Source: Salinimicrobium sp050750585 (GTDB lineage: Bacteria; Bacteroidota; Bacteroidia; Flavobacteriales; Flavobacteriaceae). Taken from it: DNA of 64,000 nucleotides. The notes under the pieces are model-generated. The model searched no databases, had not been told where the DNA came from, and saw nothing but the letters and a program-made list of their open reading frames with translations. Shown here piece after piece: positions 51,842 to 60,518 of this stretch. The stretch is from positions 1-64,000 of the forward strand of contig NZ_JBOJLM010000001.1 in assembly GCF_050750585.1 (NCBI RefSeq). Direction: 5' to 3'. The stretch's first letter is position 1, and the number at the start of each line of letters is the position of its first letter. Made by a program: the position numbers and the translations under genes.

Positions 51842-52236
51842 TGAAAAAGGATATTGATATCCCGCAGGTGAAGAATGTTTTCATTGCAGCCGTACGTGAA
51901 AAACATGAAGAATATGGCAGCCTTGACTGGAACATCTATCTCATAAATGATCGTCCCGAAGCCATTGAAGGAGTCCTGATCGTTTCTAAAGGTTACGACG
52001 GAAAGAAGGAAACTTCAACCATGAGGCACAGTATAACCAACCTGCCGCCGCAATCTTTTGCTAAAGTGGAATTTTTACAGGACGACGTGTTGCAACTGAA
52101 CAACGAATTCTCGGTTTCTTTTTTTGCTGAAGGAAAGATGTTTCACAAGAAATTTGTCTTCCAGAAGAACAGCATCAATGAAAAAGCCCTGCAAGACCTT
52201 CCGGTAATGCCGAAGAAAGGCGTGCTGCTGAAGTAA
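51841..52236 (+). CDS. protein of unknown function downstream of pheS
   Basis: A 131-residue soluble protein, starting with GTG at the last base of the preceding stop. It contains SLDWNIYLINDRPEAIEGVLIVSKGYDG and MRHSITNLPPQSFAKVEFLQDDVLQLNNEFSVSFF, a mainly beta pattern. I do not recognise the family. It is the third of three coupled genes (pheS, small membrane protein, this) and precedes a pair of hairpins. Confidence 0.65.
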   Translation: MKKDIDIPQVKNVFIAAVREKHEEYGSLDWNIYLINDRPEAIEGVLIVSKGYDGKKETSTMRHSITNLPPQSFAKVEFLQDDVLQLNNEFSVSFFAEGKMFHKKFVFQKNSINEKALQDLPVMPKKGVLLK

Positions 52237-52291
52237 AACCTCTTCCCCGCCTCTCTAAAGGAGAGGAGTAGATTTGCGATAAATATTTGGA

Positions 52292-52371
52292 AGACCTGCA
52301 AGGTCTTTTTTTGACCTTGTAGGTCTGATCAAGTTGAAAAGACCTACGAGGTTTTTAAACCTCGCAGGTCT
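52292..52371. repeat. two related REP-like hairpins between converging transcripts
   Basis: Hairpin 1 arms AGACCTGCAAGGTC (52292-52305) and GACCTTGTAGGTCT (52313-52326) around seven T. Hairpin 2 arms AGACCTACGAGGTTT (52340-52354) and AAACCTCGCAGGTCT (52357-52371). The two units share AGACCTrC and AGGTCT ends, each with one mismatch. They lie after the plus-strand pheS operon and just past the gpsA stop, so they may also serve as terminators. Elements of this type occur in many Bacteroidota genomes. Confidence 0.7.
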
Positions 52372-52376
52372 CCGTA

Positions 52377-53372
52377 TTAGTCCAGTTTCTCGGCCAGTTT
52401 ATTGAAAACCTTCTTTGGTTCTTTTCCCTGGTATAAAATTCCGTAAACGGCGTTTATAATAGGTGTCTTAGCTCCCGTTTCCTGCACTATTTTGTAAGCA
52501 CTGTCTGTAGCGTAATAACCTTCGGCTACCATGCTCATCTCCATTTGTGCACTCTTTACTGTGTAGCCCTTTCCAATCATATTCCCAAACATCCGGTTAC
52601 GGCTAAAGGTAGAATATCCCGTCACTAAAAGGTCGCCCAGGTAAGCCGAATCGTTGATATTCCGTTTCATCTTATGCACCTTTTTGATGAACTTCTTCAT
52701 CTCCCTTATGGCGTTGCTCATCAAGACACTTTGAAAATTATCTCCATACCCAAGGCCGTGAGCAATACCTGCAGCAATAGCGTAAATATTCTTGAGCATT
52801 GCAGCATATTCGGTACCCACAATGTCATCACTTGTTTTGCAGGTGATATAGTCGCTGCTAAGGTGTTTGGCTACCAGTTTTGCCTTCTCTTCATCAGAAC
52901 AGGCAATGGTGAGGTAAGAAAGACGCTCCAGTGCCACTTCTTCTGCGTGGCACGGCCCTGTGATCACCCCAATGTTTTCGTAAGGTATGTTGTAAGTCTT
53001 GTGAAAGTGTTCACCCACAATAAGACTGGTTTCGGGTACAATTCCTTTAATTGCCGAAAAGATGATCTTCTCCTGGAGAGATTCGGTGAGATGGTCAAGT
53101 TCCCGCTTTAGAAAAGCTGAAGGAATTGCAAAGATCAATACATCTGCCCGTCTAACGGCTTCGTTTATGTCGCTGGTGAGATAGAGTTGAGAATTGTCAA
53201 ATTCTACCGAGCTTAAGTAATTGGGGTTGTGGTCCTGTTTTTTAATGTGTTCAATAGCATAAACGCTGCGCATGTACCAGGTAACCTCGTCGAGGTTCTC
53301 ACAAAGCATTTTTACATTAGCTGTAGCCCAGCTCCCTCCGCCTATAACGGCAAATTTCGGCGATTTCTCCAT
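52377..53372 (-). CDS. gpsA: glycerol-3-phosphate dehydrogenase [NAD(P)+]
   Basis: A 331-residue dehydrogenase with the N-terminal dinucleotide motif FAVIGGGSWATANVKML, GPCHAEEVA, the catalytic region GTEYAAMLKNIYAIAAGIAHGLGYGDN (active-site Lys), and LGDLLVTGYSTFSRNRMFG. It reduces dihydroxyacetone phosphate to sn-glycerol-3-phosphate for phospholipid synthesis. Length is normal. It is separated from nadD by about 250 nt. Confidence 0.94.
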   Translation of the reverse strand: MEKSPKFAVIGGGSWATANVKMLCENLDEVTWYMRSVYAIEHIKKQDHNPNYLSSVEFDNSQLYLTSDINEAVRRADVLIFAIPSAFLKRELDHLTESLQEKIIFSAIKGIVPETSLIVGEHFHKTYNIPYENIGVITGPCHAEEVALERLSYLTIACSDEEKAKLVAKHLSSDYITCKTSDDIVGTEYAAMLKNIYAIAAGIAHGLGYGDNFQSVLMSNAIREMKKFIKKVHKMKRNINDSAYLGDLLVTGYSTFSRNRMFGNMIGKGYTVKSAQMEMSMVAEGYYATDSAYKIVQETGAKTPIINAVYGILYQGKEPKKVFNKLAEKLD

Positions 53373-53586
53373 AGAATGGTAATTGTGTCACCAAAAATAA
53401 GCAAAATAAAGGGGTTGATAAGAATAGCCGTAGCAAAGAATAGTTTAAAAAGCTATTTATAAACTTTAAAACTTTAACATTTTGCAGGTGTTAATGATGT
53501 ACGATTAGCACTTCAATTTCGTTATGATATAAGAAAGATTATAATTAAAAGAAGAGTTTTCTTTTTTGGTTGGTTAGTTAGTGAGG
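53373..53586 (+). ncRNA. possible small RNA ending at an orphan terminator
   Basis: The gpsA-nadD gap has no plus-strand gene, yet a strong plus-strand terminator sits at its end. The gap is AT-rich with no reading frame of note. A TTTG (53481) and weak -7-like sequences are present but no convincing promoter. A small RNA, or a 5' part of an antisense transcript to nadD, would fit. Confidence 0.25.
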
Positions 53587-53627
53587 ATTGCCTCCGGAAG
53601 CTTAAGCTTCGGAGGCAATTTTTTTTT
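53587..53627 (+). terminator. strong intrinsic terminator in the gpsA-nadD gap
   Basis: ATTGCCTCCGGAAGCT pairs with AGCTTCGGAGGCAAT (one bulged G), followed by nine T. The T-tract is on the plus strand only. It abuts the nadD stop. No plus-strand coding gene lies upstream within 200 nt, so its transcript is unassigned. Confidence 0.8.
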
Positions 53628-54210
53628 AGCGGTAGAAGTTCATTTGATCAATATACTTCCAAACTGTGGGAGGTAATAAAGGCCGCACATCTTTTCCCTC
53701 TTTAATCGCATTCCTTATAAAAGTGGATGAAATTTCTACTCTTGGGGCATCGGTAAGCGTAATTCTTGGATGCTCCAGCAATTCGGGGTGATTTTCTCCT
53801 TCAGAATATCTAGGGTACACCAGGATATCATGCCTTTCGAGAATAACTTCATAATTTTTCCACTTCGGGAAGCTCTTGAGATTATCTTCTCCCATGATCA
53901 ATACAAAATCGTAACCCGGATATTTTTCTTCCAGGTGTGCCAGGGTATACACCGTGTAATTGGGCTGTGGCAGATTGAATTCAATATCACTCGGTTTTAT
54001 TCCGGGGTATTCTTCGCACAGCTGCCAAACCATTTCAAATCGGTGATGGTTATTTAAGAGGCTGCTTTTCTTCTTGAATGGGTTGTGTGGCGTTACCACC
54101 ATCCATACTTCATCGAGGTTTGAATACTGTAGCAGGTGATTGGCCAAAATAAGATGCCCTACATGTACAGGGTTAAAAGTGCCAAAAAATAAACCTATTC
54201 TTTTTTTCAC
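53626..54210 (-). CDS. nadD: nicotinate-nucleotide adenylyltransferase
   Basis: A 194-residue nucleotidyltransferase with the signature GLFFGTFNPVHVGHLILAN (HxGH) and the C-terminal ISSTFIRNAIKEG. It joins nicotinate mononucleotide and ATP in NAD synthesis. Its start overlaps the gmk stop by 4 nt. Confidence 0.94.
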   Translation of the reverse strand: MKKRIGLFFGTFNPVHVGHLILANHLLQYSNLDEVWMVVTPHNPFKKKSSLLNNHHRFEMVWQLCEEYPGIKPSDIEFNLPQPNYTVYTLAHLEEKYPGYDFVLIMGEDNLKSFPKWKNYEVILERHDILVYPRYSEGENHPELLEHPRITLTDAPRVEISSTFIRNAIKEGKDVRPLLPPTVWKYIDQMNFYR

Positions 54211-54797
54211 TTTTTTGAGACTTTAGTAGCGCCCACAAAATCGGTCACCAAAGTGTAAGCCTCTTCGAGGGCAGTATTGAGGTCGTTGTTGATGATAATG
54301 TGATCAAATTGTGGGGCAGTAGCCAGCTCAATAGAGGCTTTTGCCACCCTCATGCTAATCTTGTCGGCCGATTCTGTCTTGCGTTTCTTCAGGCGTATCT
54401 TTAACTCCTCAATACTGGGTGGTTTTACGAATACGGCCAGGGTTTTTTCAGGATAGATGTTCTTAATGTCGAGCCCGCCCACCACATCGATGTCAAAAAT
54501 GACATTTTTGCCATGTGACCAAATGCGTTCAACTTCACTCTTAAGCGTACCGTAAAAATTATCGCGGTAAACTTCTTCCCATTCCAAAAATTCGCTGTTC
54601 TTGATCTTATTTTTGAACTCCTTAAGGTCCAGAAAGTAGTAATCTTTGCCGTGCACTTCTGTACCTCTTGGTTCGCGCGAGGTTGCAGAGATGGAGAATT
54701 CAAGATTTAGTTCTTCCTGGGCAAGCAGGTATTTTACTATAGTTGTTTTTCCCGATCCTGATGGTGCCGAAAAAACGATTAATTTGCCATCAGCCAT
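54207..54797 (-). CDS. gmk: guanylate kinase
   Basis: A 196-residue kinase that converts GMP to GDP. The P-loop is SAPSGSGKTT (residues 10-19), then SATSREPRGTEVHGKDYYFL for GMP binding. Minus-strand gene order is yicC-gmk-nadD, with 1-nt and 4-nt overlaps. An exact-core palindrome copy lies inside the gene at 54493. Confidence 0.95.
   Translation of the reverse strand: MADGKLIVFSAPSGSGKTTIVKYLLAQEELNLEFSISATSREPRGTEVHGKDYYFLDLKEFKNKIKNSEFLEWEEVYRDNFYGTLKSEVERIWSHGKNVIFDIDVVGGLDIKNIYPEKTLAVFVKPPSIEELKIRLKKRKTESADKISMRVAKASIELATAPQFDHIIINNDLNTALEEAYTLVTDFVGATKVSKK
54493..54511. repeat. dispersed palindrome copy inside gmk (TCAAAAATGACATTTTTGC)
   Basis: 18 of 19 positions match consensus; exact 15-bp core. 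It is coding sequence within a conserved essential gene, which argues against a simple insertion. Confidence 0.7.
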
Positions 54798-55654
54798 TAG
54801 AGTACGTTTAGAAGTTGTTCTTTGATCTTTTCCAGTTCGTCTTTCATTTGCACCACCAGTTGCTGCATAGGTGCATAATTTGATTTGCTGCCAATGGTAT
54901 TGATCTCACGACCCATCTCCTGAGAGATGAACCCGAGTTTTTTACCGTTGGAATCTAATGATCCAAGCGTCTTCTGAAAATAGTCCATGTGATTTTCCAG
55001 TCTCACCTTTTCTTCGGTAATATCGAATTTCTCGATGTAGAAGACCAACTCCTGTTCAAAGCGGTTCTGGTCAACGTTTTCTTTTAGTTCGGCTACTCCT
55101 TTTTGCAGGCGTTCTCTCACACCGGCAATTCTTTCGGGGTCCATGGCGATTACTTTTTGCAACAGCTCCTGAATGTTTCCGGCTCTTTGCTCCAGTTCAT
55201 CTTCGAGTACCTTCCCTTCAGCCGAGCGAAAATCGTTGATCTCTCTAAGAGCTTCATCAACGGCTTCTTCTATAGCCTGGAATTCATCTTCATCAATTTC
55301 TTCTCTTTCCGTCTTAAAGGCATCGGGCATACGCACTGCCATTTGAAGAAGGTCACTATCGGATGCCGGGTAGATCTCCCGCAACTGGTTCATGTATTTT
55401 TTCACTGCAGCCGCATTGACTGCCGAGCTGGTTTCTTCTCCTGTAACTTCAACATAAACCGAAAAATCAACTTTTCCGCGGGTGAGTTCGCGTGAAATTT
55501 TATTGCGTAGCTGCAACTCCTTTTCCCTGTACTGGGATGGGATGCGCGCATTTAAATCTAAATTTTTGCTGTTGAGGGATTTGATCTCTACGGTGATCTT
55601 TTTGGAAGGCAGCTGTAAAACGCTTTTTCCAAAACCGGTCATGGACTGAATCAT
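54797..55654 (-). CDS. YicC-family endoribonuclease-related protein
   Basis: A 285-residue YicC/YloC family protein. The N-terminal MIQSMTGFGKS is the family hallmark, and the C-terminal GKKLGFISQEMGREINTIGSKSN motif is conserved. E. coli YicC has been linked to RNA degradation. It starts the coupled yicC-gmk-nadD operon; the yicC-gmk pairing is widespread. Confidence 0.9.
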   Translation of the reverse strand: MIQSMTGFGKSVLQLPSKKITVEIKSLNSKNLDLNARIPSQYREKELQLRNKISRELTRGKVDFSVYVEVTGEETSSAVNAAAVKKYMNQLREIYPASDSDLLQMAVRMPDAFKTEREEIDEDEFQAIEEAVDEALREINDFRSAEGKVLEDELEQRAGNIQELLQKVIAMDPERIAGVRERLQKGVAELKENVDQNRFEQELVFYIEKFDITEEKVRLENHMDYFQKTLGSLDSNGKKLGFISQEMGREINTIGSKSNYAPMQQLVVQMKDELEKIKEQLLNVL

Positions 55655-55713
55655 ACGGTAATTTTATTGATGCACAAAGATAAACAAATTCAAGGCGGTA
55701 CAAAGAAAAGTGG

Positions 55714-56673
55714 CTATAGGTGGGAATGTATGAACTGGTATGCGCGCTCTTCGGTGTAGGTCTCCGGTTTGTTTTGCATGAATCCTACATGTCCGCCATA
55801 CTCAGGGGTTTCCAGGTAAAGATATTTGCTTTCTTCAGCAATTTTAAAAGGATAGCAATCGGGAGATAAAAAGCCATCATTCTTAGCATTTATAAGCAGG
55901 GTGGGCACCCCAATATTTTCAAGAAAACGACGGGAGCTGTTTTTGTGGTAGTAATCTAGCGCATTTTCAAAATCATGAGCCCTGCTGGTATACAGGTCAT
56001 CAATGTCTAACAGGCTGTCACAGGCATTGATTTCTTCAGTGGTTAACTGGTTGGGAAAATGCTGTGCGCGCTGGCGTAAATGATTTTGTAATTTGATCTG
56101 GAAGCGTTTCGCGTAGAGAAAATTCTCCCTCTTCTCGAGTTGTTTCAAACTGCCATGTAAGTCGCAGGGTACCGAAACCATCACTGCTGCTTTGAGTTGC
56201 TTCGGAATTTCTCTTTCTTCACCAAGGTACTTCAGCATAAGATTGCCGCCAAGACTAAAGCCGTTAAAGGCCATTGTAGCATACTTATTTTTATTCAGAA
56301 TATGCTCCACCACTTCCTGAAGGTCATTGGTGGCCCCGGCATGGTAAGACCTGAAATGGCGGTTGATCTCGCCGCTGCAACCTCTAAGGTTCACGGCAGC
56401 AACATCCCAGCCTTTTTGGGTGAAATATTTGGCCAGGCCGGTAATGTAAGGGCGTTTTGCGCTGCCCTCCAACCCGTGAATTACAATAAGTACTTTTTCT
56501 GATCTTTCTTCAGAAAAGCTCCAGTCAAGATCCAGAAAATCTCCATCCTGAAGGTTTATCCGCTCGCGCTGCTGCGCTACAGGTGCCCGTCTAATCATGG
56601 CAGAATACACCGTTGAGACGTGATAATTCCTGAAGATCATTGGAGGTTTATATGTGCTTTCTACTATGGGCAT
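55714..56673 (-). CDS. YheT-family alpha/beta hydrolase
   Basis: A 319-residue hydrolase. The N-terminal YKPPMIFRNYHVSTVY, HGLEGSAKRPYI and nucleophile elbow GFSLGGNLMLKYLGE (Ser) are typical of the YheT (embryogenesis-associated-like) group; the His is in YGGHVGF near the end. Substrate unknown. It is a single gene. Confidence 0.88.
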   Translation of the reverse strand: MPIVESTYKPPMIFRNYHVSTVYSAMIRRAPVAQQRERINLQDGDFLDLDWSFSEERSEKVLIVIHGLEGSAKRPYITGLAKYFTQKGWDVAAVNLRGCSGEINRHFRSYHAGATNDLQEVVEHILNKNKYATMAFNGFSLGGNLMLKYLGEEREIPKQLKAAVMVSVPCDLHGSLKQLEKRENFLYAKRFQIKLQNHLRQRAQHFPNQLTTEEINACDSLLDIDDLYTSRAHDFENALDYYHKNSSRRFLENIGVPTLLINAKNDGFLSPDCYPFKIAEESKYLYLETPEYGGHVGFMQNKPETYTEERAYQFIHSHL

Positions 56674-56733
56674 CGAGCGGTGTAAGGTTTTAGAACTGTA
56701 AATGAAAGAAAAATTCGTTATGCATGCATAGTA

Positions 56734-56741
56734 TAAATTTG
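56734..56741 (+). promoter_or_regulatory. probable -7 element of the thioesterase gene
   Basis: TAAATTTG matches TAnnTTTG, 24 nt before ATG 56766. The -33 region is unclear. Confidence 0.45.
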
Positions 56742-56765
56742 TAATTTTATCTCAAAATTTGAAAA

Positions 56766-57260
56766 ATGTACAAGAAGAGTTTTGAAATAAGGTGGAGTGA
56801 TATCGATGCAAACAGGCATTTGGCCAACACTGCATATATAAATTTTATGAGTCATACCCGAATGGGTTTTCTAATGGAAAACGGGTTTGGACAAAAGGAA
56901 ATGGCGCAGCACAACCTGGGGCCGGTGGTATTTTATGAACATATCTCCTACTTCAAAGAAGTTTTTGCAGGTAAGCCGGTAACCGTTACTTTACAATTAA
57001 AAGGCATTTCGGAAGACGGAATGTATTTTGAATTTATACATGATTTTTACGATCACAAGGGCAGGAACTTTGCCAGCTGTGAAATGATGGGCGGCTGGAT
57101 AGACTTAAAAGAACGAAAATTGACTGGTCTTCCTAAAGAGCTGTTTGACAATATCAATCATCTTTCTCATACCGAAGATTTCAAGATCCTTACCCGTGAA
57201 GATACCAGGAGGTATGGTAAGAAGCCAAAAGATATTGATCCGGCTATATTGCAGGCTTAG
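56766..57260 (+). CDS. acyl-CoA thioesterase (4HBT hot-dog fold)
   Basis: A 164-residue hot-dog-fold protein beginning FEIRWSDIDANRHLANTAYINFM, the 4-hydroxybenzoyl-CoA thioesterase type with the catalytic Asp in WSDID. It probably hydrolyses acyl-CoA or acyl-ACP. Its 3' end overlaps the convergent EamA gene by 17 nt. Confidence 0.85.
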   Translation: MYKKSFEIRWSDIDANRHLANTAYINFMSHTRMGFLMENGFGQKEMAQHNLGPVVFYEHISYFKEVFAGKPVTVTLQLKGISEDGMYFEFIHDFYDHKGRNFASCEMMGGWIDLKERKLTGLPKELFDNINHLSHTEDFKILTREDTRRYGKKPKDIDPAILQA

Positions 57261-58143
57261 GTTTAGGCTTTCGGGTTACCATATAAACCCCTGCAAAGAC
57301 TAGAAGTGCCGCCACTATTTTGAGCATATTCAGGGAATCGGCCCCGGTTGAAACTGCGTAAATAATCGCAATAAGGGGCTGTAAGTACACAAAAGCGCTT
57401 ATGGTGGAGGCGCTTAGCTGTCTAAGTGCATATACGTTAAGCAGGTAGGTGAGAAAAGTGGTTCCCACAACAACAAAGCTCATCCCTAAAATGGCTTCGG
57501 TAGGCAGGCTGCTCCATTCAACTTGGGTAAATTCCTTCAGGGTGAATGGCAAATTGATAATAACCGCCAGCGAAAAAAGCCATTTCATTAAGGTGACCGG
57601 GTGATACTTACCCGTAAGTGGCTTTACCAGGATGAGGTAAAGTCCGTAAGAAGTGGCATTAATGAGCACCAGGAAATTTCCCAGCGGGATATTACTGGCG
57701 TTCCTTACTTCGCTACTGCTAAAAAGTATGAGGCCAAGTGCCCCGGCAAGCCCTGTTATTATTCCTATCGTTTTTAGCAGGGTTATCTTTTCTTTGATAA
57801 GAATGGCAGCCAGCACCAGCACAATAATTGGCGTGATGGTGGTGATCACCGAGCTGTTGATTGGGGTAGTGAGATTAAGGCCTTTGAAGAAAAACAGCAT
57901 ATTAATACACATTCCCAGCACAGCGCAGCCAAGCAGTCGCGGCCAGTCACTGGTGGCGATTTTCTCTTTGGGTCCCAACGGACTAATAAGCCAGAAAAGA
58001 ATGGCGGCTCCGGTTACCCGCAGCAGGATAAAACCAAATGGCTGGATGTAAACAGGCATCAAACCTTTGGCTACCGTGTGGTTAATACCATAGATAGTGC
58101 CGGCACCAATGGCTGCGAGAATTGCCAGCAGCCTCTTATTCAC
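57244..58143 (-). CDS. EamA/DMT-family transporter
   Basis: A 299-residue protein with ten hydrophobic segments in two EamA halves, including GTIYGINHTVAKGLMP at the N-terminus. It is a drug/metabolite exporter of unknown substrate, distinct in sequence from the EamA protein at 30.8 kb. It follows the ArsC-like gene with an 8-nt overlap. Confidence 0.87.
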   Translation of the reverse strand: MNKRLLAILAAIGAGTIYGINHTVAKGLMPVYIQPFGFILLRVTGAAILFWLISPLGPKEKIATSDWPRLLGCAVLGMCINMLFFFKGLNLTTPINSSVITTITPIIVLVLAAILIKEKITLLKTIGIITGLAGALGLILFSSSEVRNASNIPLGNFLVLINATSYGLYLILVKPLTGKYHPVTLMKWLFSLAVIINLPFTLKEFTQVEWSSLPTEAILGMSFVVVGTTFLTYLLNVYALRQLSASTISAFVYLQPLIAIIYAVSTGADSLNMLKIVAALLVFAGVYMVTRKPKPKPAI

Positions 58144-58489
58144 TTAGCGCAGCTTTTGCGGCAGAGACTTCCTTTTTGGAATTGCCAATAAAGATTTTTT
58201 GTCCGTTAATAATTACCGGCCGCTTAAGAAAAGTATAGTGTTCTAAAAGGAGGTTTTTGCAGTCCTCTTCCGAAAGTTGTTTATTCTTTAAATCCCGCTC
58301 CTGGTACATTTTCGCCCGTTTATTAAGAAGAGATTCATAAGTGCCCGCTCTGTGTTTTAATTCCTGAAGCTGGTCTAAAGTAAGAGGTGCTTTCTTAACG
58401 TCCTGCAGTTCATAATCAGCAGGTGGGTCGAGTTCTTTTAGAATCCTTTTGCAGGTATCGCAGGTAGACAGGTAATAGATTTTCTTCAT
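58136..58489 (-). CDS. ArsC/Spx-family thioredoxin-fold protein
   Basis: A 117-residue protein with the CxxC-type start STCDTCKRIL (Cys10 and Cys13), KAPLTLDQLQEL and the ArsC-family KRPVIINGQKIFIGNSKKE. The family contains glutaredoxin-dependent arsenate reductases and Spx regulators. The retained CxxC fits YffB/Spx-like members, so true arsenate reduction is unproven. It is cotranscribed with a DUF3298 lipoprotein (9 nt) and the EamA gene. Confidence 0.82.
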   Translation of the reverse strand: MKKIYYLSTCDTCKRILKELDPPADYELQDVKKAPLTLDQLQELKHRAGTYESLLNKRAKMYQERDLKNKQLSEEDCKNLLLEHYTFLKRPVIINGQKIFIGNSKKEVSAAKAALSE

Positions 58490-58498
58490 GGGGTAAAA

Positions 58499-59278
58499 TT
58501 ATTCAATCTTCACGAAAGGCCGAACTTCTTTCAGCGGAATTTCCATTACGATATCCCCGGCTGCATAAGGAGCGATCTCATAGGAGTTGTATATAAGGAT
58601 CACTTTTTCTTCGGAAAAGCCAATATTTTCGGGCAGGCTGAAGGTTTCATTTTCAAACCAGAAACCTGTGCTGTTGATGTTTTCATCTTCGGGAATTCCC
58701 TGTTCCTGCCGAAACCTTTGTTCTACGAATGGAGAAAAATCCTCTTCAAAAATGTCATTTTTGGATAACTTTTTCCCGGTGGCAGGATCAATATTAAGAA
58801 AGGTAAGGGTTTTATAGCCGTGGGCGCCGCCGCTAAAGATCTCGGTGGTTATACCAATAGAGATCAGGCTGTCAGATTGCATATACACCTTTTGATCTAC
58901 GTATGCTTCCCATGGTGGTTCTTCCGAAAAATTTTCGGCAGCCTCGCGATAGTCTCTCAGGAATTTTTCAGCCAGTTCCTCGAGATTCGCAATATCAGGA
59001 TTTTCCTGGGTAGCAACCAGTCCGATAGTGTGCTCGTCAAGCCTCCGGTTTATCTTTTCTGAAACTTCCGAAGCACCTTTGGCCCTCACCACGTCCAGCG
59101 CGATGATAGAACAATCATAATCGGCCGTATCACAGTGTTCTCCGGCCTTTCTAACCAGGCTCTCCTTTTGAAAGCTCAAAGGGGCTAAATATTTTACCGG
59201 TTTTTCTTCTTCTTTGTCTTGTTTACACCCTGTAAAGACCAGTGCCATAAAGAACAGGGATAATAAATTGCGGAACAT
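58499..59278 (-). CDS. DUF3298/DUF4163 lipoprotein
   Basis: A 259-residue predicted lipoprotein (signal MFRNLLSLFFMALVFTGC with lipobox). The mature part has DUF4163 (residues ~25-130, DCSIIALDVVRAKGASEVSEKINRRLDE) followed by DUF3298 (FSGGAHGYKTLTFLNIDPATGKKLSKNDIF), the architecture of RsiV-like and PdaC-like envelope proteins. Function unknown. A palindrome copy lies in coding sequence (58746). Confidence 0.88.
   Translation of the reverse strand: MFRNLLSLFFMALVFTGCKQDKEEEKPVKYLAPLSFQKESLVRKAGEHCDTADYDCSIIALDVVRAKGASEVSEKINRRLDEHTIGLVATQENPDIANLEELAEKFLRDYREAAENFSEEPPWEAYVDQKVYMQSDSLISIGITTEIFSGGAHGYKTLTFLNIDPATGKKLSKNDIFEEDFSPFVEQRFRQEQGIPEDENINSTGFWFENETFSLPENIGFSEEKVILIYNSYEIAPYAAGDIVMEIPLKEVRPFVKIE
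58746..58764. repeat. dispersed palindrome copy inside the DUF3298 gene (TCAAAAATGTCATTTTTGG)
   Basis: 18 of 19 match; exact 15-bp core, in coding sequence. Confidence 0.7.
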
Positions 59279-59318
59279 AAATTCTTGATGTTAAACTGAT
59301 CTGAAAGGTACGGGCTAT

Positions 59319-59350
59319 TTTGGGAAAGCCCAAGGTCAATGCTACCTTTG
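59319..59350 (+). promoter_or_regulatory. metB promoter
   Basis: -33 TTTG (59319-59322), 20-nt spacer, -7 TACCTTTG (59343-59350), 21 nt before the metB start. It is a full match to the Bacteroidota consensus. Confidence 0.7.
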
Positions 59351-59371
59351 TATCTTAAATAAAATGTAAAA

Positions 59372-60514
59372 ATGAAGTTCAATACCAAAACCATTCATGG
59401 AGGCCAGGAGAATACAGACCCTGCTTATGGATCTGTAATGCCGCCCATTTACCAGACAAGCACTTACAAGCAAGATACTCCGGGAGGCCATAAAGGTTTT
59501 GAGTATTCCCGAAGCGGCAATCCTACCCGCGCTGCACTCGAGAGATCTCTTGCCAGTCTTGAAAATGGCAATTTTGGCCTTGCTTTTGGGTCGGGCCTTG
59601 CCGCTATAGATGCGGTGCTAAAGCTTTTTGACCCCGGTGATGAGATTATTTCTACAAATGATCTCTATGGAGGTTCTTACCGACTTTTTACAGGGATCTT
59701 TGAAAAGTTGGGCATTAAATTCCGGTTTGTAAGCATGCAAAATGCCGGTGATATTGAGCAGTATATCAATGAGAATACCAGGATGATTTGGGTGGAAACT
59801 CCAACCAACCCAATGATGAATATTATTGACATAGAAGCCATGGCCGGTATTGCTAAAAAGCACGGGCTGTTGCTGGCGGTAGACAATACTTTCGCAACCC
59901 CATATTTGCAGCAGCCTTTAGATTTGGGAGCCGATATTGTAATGCATAGTGCTACAAAATACCTTGGTGGGCATAGTGATGTGATCATGGGGAGCCTGGT
60001 GGTGAAAGATCAAAAACTTGCTGAAAAATTATATTTCATCCAGAATGCCAGCGGGGCTGTTTGTGGGCCGCAGGATAGTTTCCTGGTGCTGCGCGGTATC
60101 AAAACCCTGCACCTGCGTATGCAGCGGCATTGTGAAAATGGAGAAGCTGTAGCAAGATTTCTGAAGGCACATCCAAAGGTTGAAAATGTTTACTGGCCCG
60201 GATTTCAAGATCATCCTAATCACGAAATTGCAAAAAAGCAAATGAGCGGGTTCGGCGGAATGGTTTCGTTCACCACTGCTGAAGGAACTATGGAAAGCGC
60301 TGTGAAGTTCGTAGAAAAGCTGAAGGTTTTCACGCTGGCAGAATCCCTTGGTGGGGTGGAGTCTCTTGCAGGTCATCCAGCCACAATGACCCATGCCTCT
60401 ATTCCGAAGAAAGAGCGGGAAAAAACTGGCGTGGTAGATTCCGTGATTCGACTAAGCGTGGGTGTTGAAGATGAAGAAGACCTCATCAACGACCTTAAGC
60501 AGGCTTTAGAATAA
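59372..60514 (+). CDS. metB: cystathionine gamma-synthase / gamma-lyase-type PLP enzyme
   Basis: A 380-residue Cys/Met-metabolism PLP enzyme. Lys196 (SATKYLGGHSDV) binds PLP; FEYSRSGNPTR and ETPTNPMMNIIDI, AVDNTFATPYLQQPL are family blocks. It forms cystathionine from an activated homoserine and cysteine, or cleaves it. Gamma-synthase and gamma-lyase are hard to separate by sequence. A consensus promoter precedes it and a perfect palindrome follows it. Confidence 0.88.
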   Translation: MKFNTKTIHGGQENTDPAYGSVMPPIYQTSTYKQDTPGGHKGFEYSRSGNPTRAALERSLASLENGNFGLAFGSGLAAIDAVLKLFDPGDEIISTNDLYGGSYRLFTGIFEKLGIKFRFVSMQNAGDIEQYINENTRMIWVETPTNPMMNIIDIEAMAGIAKKHGLLLAVDNTFATPYLQQPLDLGADIVMHSATKYLGGHSDVIMGSLVVKDQKLAEKLYFIQNASGAVCGPQDSFLVLRGIKTLHLRMQRHCENGEAVARFLKAHPKVENVYWPGFQDHPNHEIAKKQMSGFGGMVSFTTAEGTMESAVKFVEKLKVFTLAESLGGVESLAGHPATMTHASIPKKEREKTGVVDSVIRLSVGVEDEEDLINDLKQALE

Positions 60515-60518
60515 GCGG

